A stretch of DNA of 64,000 nucleotides from Ashinkailepas kermadecensis. Lineage: Eukaryota > Arthropoda > Thecostraca > Neolepadidae. A program made the position numbers and the translations under genes. The stretch is taken from contig JAOTOM010004291.1 in the NCBI GenBank assembly GCA_034440615.1, positions 1 to 64,000 of the forward strand, given 5' to 3'. Shown piece after piece: positions 56,545 through 64,000 of the stretch (position 1 is its first letter; every line of letters starts with the position of its first letter). Under the pieces are notes generated by a model. That model was not told the origin of the DNA. It was given only the letters and a program-made list of their open reading frames with translations, and did not search any database.

Positions 56545-58555
56545 GTTATTATATTGTAGTTCGATTATTTGTTCCCTTCTTCCCACATTTTATGATGTTT
56601 AAAAATGCGGATACCCGCTGAGCTTTGATGCACCTCATATCTTTGATTAAATATGCTCGCATTGGCTACCGAAACGAAGCCCTGCCTCAGTGTTCTTTTT
56701 TGGACCCGTTTCGTCTTTCTTCGTCTACGGATGTGTCTTAGGGCTCCAATCCATTTTTGTTAGGGGCCCAACACATCTTCGAAACCCCTGCTCGTTTTAG
56801 GGTTTTGTTGTTTTTTTGTGCACCGATGATTTTTTTTTGGTTTTAAAAGATCCCGATGTGTTTATTTAGTGCCCGGTCTTTTTGTTCGTTTTGGGACAAA
56901 GTTGCTTTTTGCGTCCCCAGTCTCTTTTTCAGGCCCTTGTGCGTTCGCATGGCACCTGTATGCCTTGAGAACTTCCGGTGTATTTCCTTTAGAGCTCCCG
57001 GCATGTTTATTTAGGGCTGCAACGTATGTTTTAAAGCCCTGTTGCTTTTTTGCGGGTCTCCGGAGGGCCAGTTGCATTTTCGGCCCCGTTGTGCTCCTAG
57101 GGTTCCGTTGTGTTATTTGGGGCTTCTGACGCACATTTGTGGGGCCCCAGTACGATTTTGGTGCTTTGGTGCGATTCATCTGGGTCCCAGCGCGACTTAT
57201 GCGCCCGAACGCGTGGTTCCGGGGACCCAACACCAGTTTTCTGGGCTCAACGCGATTTTGTGGATCTCTTCTGAATTTTCTTTAAAGTCCGAATTCCGGC
57301 CCGATTTTTTGTCTGCTTCATTTGTGTCCCAATGAGTCTGTTGGGGAACGGTACGACCTGTCGTGCCCCAAGCGTGATTTTCATGGTCCGGGCGTGAATT
57401 TGTGGTACCCCAGGCTCAACGTGATTTTCAGGGGCCCCGGCTGGATCTTCTTGGGCCCATACCGTGATTTTCAAGTACCCGGCACGACTCCTACCATTTC
57501 TTATGGGCTTCCTCTTGCAAATTATAGGCCTCCTCTCGCGTCGTAGGGGTCTCGTCTCATTTCCTGGACCCTCTTTACCGGTTTTGGATGTCTCCTCTTG
57601 TGTCCTATCCTCCTCCATATTAAATGGCCCTCCTCTCCCGTCTTGGAGGACCTCCTCCTACATCCTGGGGCCTCTTTATCGTGGCATGAGGCTTCCTTTC
57701 ATGCTCCAGGGGAATTATCTGCCAAATTAGGGGCCTCCTGCCACGCCTCCCGGGCTCCTTTGTCCTGGCAAAGCCTTGCCCGTCTTGAGGGGATCTTCAA
57801 TTTTGGAAGCCTCACCTTCTTCCATACCTGCTACCAACTCCCATCTTAAGGGCCTCCTCTCATTTCCTGGGAGCTCCTTCCGGCCGTCAGGGCCTCATTC
57901 AGCCCTGGAGACCGCCTACTCCGTGTTGAGGCATTCCTCTCGAGTCCGGCAGGTGCCTCCTTTTCTCTTCAAGAGTCCTCCTTTTTCAATTAGGGGCCTC
58001 CTCTCACGTCTTGGGGCCTCCTGCTATGTGTTTTGATTCGATCTTTGTCCATTTGAAGGGTGGCCTCTTATCTCCTGGTGGACTCCTCTTCTCTCCCAGG
58101 TGCCTCATCTTCCAAATTACAAGCACCCTTTCCTATCTCAGCTTCCTTGTCATCTCCTGGGGACCTTCTTACCCGTCTTGGAGCGTTCTTTCTCGCCTGG
58201 GAGCCATCCCTCTTATCTAATGGTCTTGCTCTCCTGTTTTAGGGGCCTCTTTGTTCATCATGGGGTCTCATTTCCAATCCTGTGTCGTCCTCTTCTCAAT
58301 TACGTGCCTCCTGCCACGTTTCTGGATCATCCTTTTCTATCTTGGTGGAACCTTACCCATTTTTGGGCGTGCTTTTGCGTCTCCGAAACCCCATCTCATA
58401 TCCACTGGCTTTCTATTCCGTCTTAGGGCCTCCTCTCATTTTCTGGGGCCTCCCTTCCCGTATTGGGGCCTCCTTTGCAATCATGGGGCCTTCTTTGCTA
58501 TCCTGGGGGCATCCTTTGCAATCATGGGGACCTCCTTTGCAATTCTGGGAGCTCC
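56545..58555 (+). repeat. Degenerate GC-rich repeat with about 25-bp phrasing (copy 2)
   Basis: First half (to about 57480) aligns with the minus strand of 45456-46335. Second half has units such as GGGGCCTCCTCTCACGTCTT and GGGGCCTCCTTTGCAATC. The open frames (for example 58251-58674) just follow the repeat, giving GPP/SWG-like peptides. It continues at 61506 beyond the LINE. Confidence 0.8.
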
Positions 58556-58928
58556 TTTTATTTATTTATTTATTTATTTCACGATACATGCCCTCCACGT
58601 ATAGTGCCTATTATGGACAGTCTGGGTATAACTCACAGATATTTACAAAGAAAGGACAGATTTGTCGTCAATAGTGGGAGCAGATGCGCAACAAACATTC
58701 ATACACCAACATAATACATATCCATATCACTATCTGCACTACACACACTGTGCTTGCAATACGAGCTATAAACGAGTAGTTTATAGAAGTGATATGAAAG
58801 CGATGGCCTAAATGTGAGTTCATGGTGTACACAAATCCATTCTTCAAGCTTCTTGAAGTTAGACAGCCTCGACGTTTTTGTTTCGGTAGGGAGTTTGTTA
58901 TAGTGGAAGACAGACGAGTAGAGAAATA

Positions 58929-60230
58929 TCATGCCTCTCTGTGTATGGCTGGCAGGTGCAGGTGGTCGTCTGCACGCGTATGACGGTTTCGCAGGGTAGA
59001 GTTTGCAGAGAGTTGACCGGCAATGTGCGTTGGCTCACCCGTCAGAATGATCTTGTGGAGCAAAGTAAGGCTGTGAAATAGATGCAAATCAGCTGCGGTG
59101 AGGAGACCCAACTCGTTACGGGCATCAGAAATATGATCAAATTTCCGTAGACCTGACACGACTCTAGTGGCGAAGTTAATGATCTTGTCTAGTATGTGGA
59201 TGTTTGCTGCCGATCCGTTCCCGTAAACAGATATGCAGTAGCGGATATTGCATATAACTAGGCTATTAACTATAGTGAAGAGGGTACTGGTTGGCAGATG
59301 GTGACGCAGATGGCTCAGGGCCAGAAGGAATCCAGTGCACTTGCGGACCACAACAGGTACATGGGAATCCCACGACATGTGGCGATGAAATATCACCCCT
59401 AGGTTCCTACACGAATGACTCTCATCTATCACGGCGTCCCTAAAGCACACTCGTATCGGGGTAATAATGCGAAGATTTTGACGCGATCCGAACGTGAGAA
59501 GCTGAATTTTGGTCGGGTTTACCTTCACACCGTTATCCAGGAAGTAGTCGTAAAGTTGGTTCAGACATGTCTCCATCTGATTTATCAGATTTGGGAGATC
59601 AGATTTGCGACCGGAGATGAGGACCTGGGTGTCGTCTGTGAACTGAGTGACGTGTGCTACCGGGACGTGCAAACTGAGGTCGTTTGAAAAGATGCAATAG
59701 AGGAGTGGACCTAGTGATGAGCCTGGAAAAACACCTATGTTGTTTGGGAGAAAGGAGGAGAGATGCCTGTTTCCGCGTTGATCTGAGATGCTAACAGCCT
59801 GCGTGTGACCCCCAAGATAAGCCCTAAACCAGTCATTATCGATTCCATGGAGTTCTAGTTTAGTGAGTAGTTTGGTGTGATCTATTACGTCGAAGCATTT
59901 ACTGAGGTCCAGAATGCAAAGGAGAGCTACTTCCGAACGGTCCATTGCTGCTAGTATTTTGTCCGTGACTGAGATGAGAGCGGTTTCCGTAGAGTGGAGT
60001 GGTCTGAAGCCGTGCTGAGTTTGGGCCAGTAGGTGGTTTGAGTTCAGATAGTGATATAATTGTTTCTGCACTACCCTCTCTGTGATTTTGGCGATAACCG
60101 GAACTAATGAAATGGGCCTAAAATTAGAGGGATCCGAAGGATCTCCTGATTTGTGAATGGGAGTTACTGTTTCCAAGTGGAGGGGGATATCAGCTATAGT
60201 CAGGCATGTGTTTATATTGTCGAGCAGCAC
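58929..60230 (-). pseudogene. CR1-like LINE reverse transcriptase
   Basis: 433-codon open frame. HKSGDPSDPSNFRPISLVPV at residues 26-45, TQHGFRPLHSTETA at 71-84, LDLSKCFDVIDH at 108-119 (first catalytic Asp), PGSSLGPLLY at 169-178 (usual PQGS altered), FTDDTQV at 197-203 (Asp pair kept, usual YADD), RNLGVIFHRHMSWDSHV and YCISVYGNG. The C-terminus continues after a stop in the frame 58932-58699 (FHYNKLPTETKT), so one stop or frameshift separates the tail. The first ATG at 60230 is internal; the domain starts in the next frame upstream. Confidence 0.88.
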
Positions 60231-61505
60231 TTCTCCGATAAAAAGAACATAAATTTGATAACCTTAATACAGATCCCGTCGGGTCCGCAAGCACTTGTGC
60301 TCCTCATGTCCATGACAATTTTGGTTAGCTGTTCGAGGGATATGGGCAATACTTTATAAGAGCTGGTAGATACGCGCGATAGCCGGCAACTGGGAGGTGT
60401 GTGTTCAGGCATGTTTGCCTGGCGTTTGAACTCTGCTGATACCTTAGGTGCGACAGTACAAAAGTATTGATTTAGATGCTCAGGTAGGACCTGAGGTTGA
60501 ACTCCATGAGAGCCTTTTTTGGTGTCGATAATGGGCTTAATAGCACGCCACGCAGCTGATGGGCCTTTCTGTTCTATCTTTCTGCTAATATCGTCCCTAC
60601 AGTCAGCTCTAATAGCTGAGTGAACTTGTCTGTTAAGTACTTTGTATGTGCTTCTATCTTGCAAGTGCAAAGCTACATTTCGCCGGTGCATGAGCTGTTT
60701 GGTAGCTTCGCTGACATGTGGTGCTGTTTGGTTCCGAATTTGGATGTTTCTGAGTGGCAGGTACACGTCGAGAATAGGTGTCAGCAATTTCAGCAGGGTG
60801 TCCCATTTGTCCGTTACTGAGATGCGCCCAGTGACCTGGACCCAGTCGATCTCACCAAGGTCAAGGGTCAGTTCCGAGGTATCTACTCGTCCGTAAGAAC
60901 GTGACTTTATCACGGTGTTAACTGAGGCAGGCCTGTTTACTTTAATGGAACATATGATAAATGTATGAGGAATGTAGTGGCAGAAACTCACTCTGGTTCT
61001 GCCGACAGAGATGGGCGAGTTTGTCGTGATGACATCCAATGAAGAGCCTGTGGCGAATGTAGGGTGCTGCACTGTCACGGTAAGTGAATAGTTGCTGATG
61101 AACTCAAGCAGGTGTGTTTTGCTGGGGCTATTAGCCGTGTCGAGAAGGTTACAATTTAGATCAACTGCGAGGTAGGAAGTGCCGGTAAAGTTCAGTGTCG
61201 CCAATTGAACCTGTCTTTCGAGCTCAGCGAAGTCATCATTTAAGGCAGGTAGAGTGTTACCAGGAGGCCGATAGATTGCCGCTAGAATGAAATACTTTCC
61301 GCTCTTCCCTTTGACTTTGGCCCAGAGTTATTCTAGTTTGGAGCTCGAGTTCGGAGGCGTATAAATTTTCAAGACGGTAATAGTTAGTGCTGACTTGGCG
61401 ATAATCGCCACCCCACCGTAACCGCTAGAGTCGGGCCGGTCCGCACGTTTCACTTGGTAACCGGGGAAGTTAATGAGACGCGTGGGGGTGCTAGGTCGCA
61501 GCCAA
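60212..61505 (-). pseudogene. CR1-like LINE endonuclease C-terminal half and RT start
   Basis: Upstream frames give INFPGYQVKRADRPD, SGYGGVAIIAKSA and AAIYRPPGNTLPAL (61500-61240). The 330-codon frame (61204-60212) follows: DLNCNLLDT, PTFATGSSLDVITTN, the linker, LNQYFCTVAPKVSAEF and TSACGPDGICIKVIK (RT start). It then passes by a frameshift near 60240 into the RT frame. The usual SDH of the endonuclease reads SFCHYIPH here, so the second active-site Asp region is altered. The N-terminal catalytic Glu region lies beyond the truncation. Confidence 0.85.
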
Positions 61506-62150
61506 CTAGGTCCTTTGCAATCCTGTGGGCTTCCGTGCCAATTGTTGACACTCTCTTGATTTCTGGGACCTCCTATCCTCTCATAGGTGACTCCTTTTTC
61601 AAATTATGGGCCTCCTCTCACGTCTTGGAGGCCTCATCGCCTGTGTGTTGAGCCTCATTATCCTCTTAGCAGGGTGCTTTTGCGTCATAGTCCCAAGTCT
61701 TCTCTCCTAGGGTCCTCCTCTTTCAAAACATGGGCCTCATCTGGCTTGTCTCAGTGGCCTTCTCTCATTCTTGCGGAGACCATCTTACGCATCTTGGGGC
61801 TCCCTCTTGCGTCCGGAGAAATATCTCCTATCATTCCTTATTTTATATTGTATGGGCTTCCTCTTCCATCTTGGGGCCTCATTTTCGAAATTAAGTATAT
61901 CCTATCACCCATCGGAAGCCTTCTTGTCTAACCTGGGTGGCTTCTTGCCCGTCTCCGTGGCATCTTTTTCGTCCTGGGGGCCTCCTCCCAATCTCTGGTC
62001 CTACGTATCTCATAGGGACCTGAATAGATTTCCTGGGGCCTCGTTGCCAGTCTTGGGGGATCCTTGACAGCATGATTTTCTGTCTCGTCGGCCTCCTTGT
62101 TCACCTTTTTTTCCCATGCATTTCCGGATAGGGGCCTCCTCAAATTTCAG
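61506..62150 (+). repeat. Degenerate GGGCCTCCT repeat, right part
   Basis: Same unit type as 57480-58555 (GGGCCTCCTCTCACGTCTTG and variants), split from it by the LINE. Confidence 0.8.
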
Positions 62151-62221
62151 GGGGGCCAGCCTCACGGCAGGGGGGCGACTGCCCCCTCTGCCCCCCCGGT
62201 GGCGACGCCCCTGACTGGAGG

Positions 62222-63178
62222 ATGGATTTGGAGTCTGAGCAAATTACTACGTTTCTATCTTTACGCCTCATGAGAATGGCGATAGCGGCCAGAATGGGCA
62301 TTGCTTCAGCAGAATAGATGGAGAAGTTATTCGGTAAACGCTTGCAAAGTCTGAGACCTGGTCCAGTGATGCCGATGCCTACCTTTGCCTCGTGTTTCGA
62401 CCCATCCGTGGACACGAGTGATTCGTGATTGTTGTCATCGGCGAACTTGTGGAAGATGCCAGGAATTTCCGCCGATGTTATAGTGGATTTCTTCTCCGAG
62501 AGCAAGTACTCGACCTTTGGTTGATTGAAAGTCCGGAATGGTCTAGTGGGCGGTCGAGCTGAAGTGGATGGCATTGCGAGGTTAAGATCTGAGAGAGCCG
62601 TGGCAATTTGAATGCTATATGGTGGAAGTTTGCGCCCAAATCGGCTCTTGTATCTGTCAGGCGTAAAGCAGCGCTGTGCCGGATCATATTAATGGATTTG
62701 ATTTTGATCTGGTAGCAGCACAGCTGCTGTGTCCTCCTGAAGTGGAGTGGGGGCGTGTTTGAGTCCACAAGAAGATTGCCTATCGGTGTGGTGCTGATGG
62801 CACCTGTGGCTGCTATGATGCAGCTGTTTTGGATGATTTCTAACTTTCGACTCTGACTTTCTAAAATGGTGGCAACAATGATGCTGTTGTATTCTAGGAT
62901 GGGTCGTATGATTGATGTGTACAGTCGCAGTAGTGTTTTCCTGTCTCCACCCCAGTCTGTGCCTGCAAGTGCACGGAGTGTGCTGACGCGCAATGTTTTT
63001 GAGATTGGATGTATGCTGATAGGTGTGCTTCGCACACGCATCTTTTGCATTGTTTGTGGACACGGTGCCGTGCGGCGATTGCCCTTTGACAGCCCGGGGT
63101 CCACCATGGCGTAGATGCCTTTTTCTTAGGTTTGTTACTTTTTGGGACTGAGTCCGTGCTGCTGAGCTGATACACCAT
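62222..63178 (-). pseudogene. I-like LINE: linker, RT thumb and first half of RNase H
   Basis: First frame from 63178: ASTPWWTPGCQRAIAARHRV, the segment before the RT in I-group LINEs. At about 63000 it jumps to the segment after the palm: TLRVSTLRALAGTDWG and TLLRLYTSIIRPILEY, then PIGNLLVDSNTPPLHFRR. So about 400 residues including the palm are deleted. A frameshift near 62560 leads to RNase H: STDGSK (first Asp), IYSAEAMPILAAIA (Glu), ICSDSKSILQ (second Asp), ending at the hAT-type insertion. Confidence 0.82.
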
Positions 63179-63180
63179 TA

Positions 63181-63472
63181 TTATCCCACCAGTTCCGGCT
63201 CTCTGCTCTACTGGAGCCCCACTTCCGCCTGACCAGTTCCGGCTCTCCTGTCCACTGGAGTCCCACTACCATCCCACCAATTTCGGCTATCTGCCCTACT
63301 GGAGCCCCACTACCGCCCGACCAGTTCCGGCTCTCCTGTCCCCTTGAGCCCACTACCGTCCCACCAGTTATGGCTCTCCTGTCCACTGCTGCTCCACTAC
63401 CATCCCACCAGTTCTGGCCCACCTGGCCACTGGAGCCCCACTAGCATCCCACCAGTTTCGGCTCTCCATTCA
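63181..63472. repeat. 44-47-bp minisatellite, about six copies
   Basis: Unit with CCCACCAGTTCCGGCTCTCC, TGTCCACTGGAGCCCCACTA. It adjoins the truncated 5' end of the I-like LINE. Confidence 0.9.
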
Positions 63473-63702
63473 CCGGTTCCAGACTCTGGACTTTCGAACA
63501 AACTGATTCTGGGACCATTCTTTCGGTAGACAAGATTCCGGTTTCTCCCCCCCAAGAACAACTGCATCTTCGATACTCACGCAGACAGTGGATGCAACAT
63601 TGGATTGTCAAGTACGCCAGTCCAGTTAACAGCATATATCATGGAACTATTTCGACACACCACCTAGCAATATCATTATCTTGATCACCACCGGCAACTT
63701 AC

Positions 63703-63787
63703 CAACAGTCATTCCCATTCTCTTCAGCACCTCAATGTCGTCGTGCATCTCGAAGGCGCCATCAAAGTTGAACAGGTATTCTGTTCT
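63703..63787 (-). CDS. Internal exon of the E2F dimerisation partner DP (TFDP family)
   Basis: 85-nt exon with acceptor CATTTCAG ending at 63788 and donor GTAAGT starting at 63702. Its frame gives TEYLFNFDGAFEMHDDIEVL then KRMGMTVG, matching the conserved DP segment EYLFNFD...F-HDDIEVLKRMGM in the dimerisation/C-terminal domain. DP proteins bind E2F and act as nuclear cell-cycle transcription factors. The upstream exons would lie beyond 64000. The next exon, expected to carry the conserved LVPKALEPYV-like region, was not found on the minus strand of this window. It is the only feature here with clear host-gene character: intact frame, good splice sites, no decay. Confidence 0.85.
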
Positions 63788-63889
63788 GAAATGAGATGCA
63801 TACAGATCGTCCGGTAAATTAGCAGCAGGTAATAGCACAGGTAAATGTTAGACAAACGATGGCATACACTACGCAGTACTTAAAATTGA

Positions 63890-63995
63890 ACATGGTCCAA
63901 TGCAATAGCAGAGTTCTCAGCGCAACATTGAACGCTAAGTACTCTGCCGTGTCAGCATCGAATATGGTGCAATGCAATAGCAGAGTTGTCATTAC
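63890..63995. repeat. Two-copy local duplication in the DP intron
   Basis: ATGGTCCAATGCAATAGCAG (63893) recurs as ATGGTGCAATGCAATAGCAG (63965), each followed by AGTT and TCA. Confidence 0.8.
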
Positions 63996-64000
63996 ATCGC

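Larger units (their letters stand above)
58560..61505 (-). mobile_element. CR1-like LINE, nearly intact ORF2, nested in the degenerate repeat
   Basis: Minus-strand LINE ending in an AAAT-type tail (TTTATTTATTT on the plus strand at 58558-58580). The 5' end is truncated within the endonuclease near 61505. Degenerate GGGCCTCC units flank it on both sides, and CCTTTGCAAT is found at both boundaries (58538, 61514), so it inserted into that repeat. It is the best-preserved LINE in the window. Confidence 0.85.
55520..62213. mobile_element. hAT-type DNA transposon (6694 bp) inside the LINE RNase H domain
   Basis: Perfect 8-bp target duplication ACTGGAGG at 55512-55519 and 62214-62221. Ends: left CAGTGGCATCGCC, right (inverted) CAGGGGCGTCGCC, 11 of 13 matching. 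An 8-bp duplication plus CAG-G-starting ends is the hAT signature. No transposase frame is visible, so it is non-autonomous. Contents: unassigned 55520-56014, truncated TTAA MITE 56015-56540, degenerate repeats 56545-58555 and 61506-62150, and a LINE 58560-61505. Without the LINE it is about 3.75 kb. Confidence 0.82.
53926..63178 (-). mobile_element. I-like LINE, minus strand, interrupted by a hAT-type element and a hairpin insertion
   Basis: LINE segments in order on the minus strand: 63178-62222, 55511-55127, 54824-53926. They are separated by a hAT-type element (55520-62213) and a 288-bp hairpin insertion (54825-55112). Coding order: pre-RT linker, thumb, RNase H, Cys/His tail, 3' UTR. Each break has a direct target duplication, and the coding frame closes exactly across both. 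The RT core is missing by an internal deletion near 63000. A second copy of the 3' end is at 22075-22775. Confidence 0.82.

Noticed and set aside
57464..58674. Series of 60-130-codon plus-strand ORFs
   Set aside because: They follow the degenerate GGGGCCTCC repeat and give repeating GPP/SWG peptides without any fold.

Overview
The window is eukaryotic, repeat-dominated nuclear DNA. Long TA and CT microsatellites, several minisatellites, spliced transposon genes, a tRNA-derived SINE and many non-LTR and Penelope-like retroelements all point away from bacteria, organelles and viruses. Short CCTAA tracts (the arthropod telomere unit) and the mix of Penelope-like, CR1-like, I-like, Harbinger, TTAA-type and hAT-type elements suggest an arthropod. 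The retroelement proteins remind me of tick ones, but that assignment is inference.

Only one host gene is recognisable: an 85-nt exon at 63703-63787 (minus) of the E2F partner DP (TFDP family). No other DP exon was seen at lower coordinates, so most or all of the window may be one giant intron or the flank downstream of that exon. A second, unrecognised open frame runs off the left edge (minus, 1-420).

Layout. 1-1.8 kb: open frame, a retroelement-type tail and about 760 bp of TA repeat. 1.8-3.8 kb: Penelope-like element A, split by a minus-strand LINE. 4.75-15.3 kb: Penelope-like element B, in head-to-head plus tandem arrangement. It is interrupted by a LINE at 4.9-6.4 kb and by a two-gene Harbinger transposon at 8.94-14.17 kb; the Harbinger carries a small TTAA-type MITE in an intron. 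15.34-16.29 kb: a TIR element. 17.9-22.0 kb: a long-TIR element whose arms carry AGGTCA half-site arrays. 22.1-23.8 kb: LINE 3' end, tandem duplications and a 65-bp minisatellite. 23.8-30 kb: a degraded I-like LINE with gag, endonuclease, RT and RNase H. 30-35 kb: CT repeat, mostly unassigned sequence, and a SINE. 35.3-38.2 kb: a minus-strand LINE. 39.3-40.9 kb: a second head-to-head Penelope pair (C). 42.1-46.3 kb: a CR1-like LINE broken by two insertions, then a degenerate repeat. 48.2 kb: a BEL/Pao fragment. 49.2-50.15 kb: a 41-bp minisatellite. 53.9-63.2 kb: an I-like LINE (minus) whose RNase H domain is cut by a 6.7-kb hAT-type element with a perfect 8-bp target duplication. That element itself contains a truncated TTAA MITE, a degenerate GC-rich repeat and a nearly intact LINE.

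The DNA is therefore a stack of dated insertions, not a gene pathway. The points that stand out are: five hammerhead-like ribozyme motifs, all in Penelope copies; the spliced Harbinger gene pair; the hAT insertion that can be closed exactly; and two unrelated transposon families that both carry nuclear-receptor half-site arrays.
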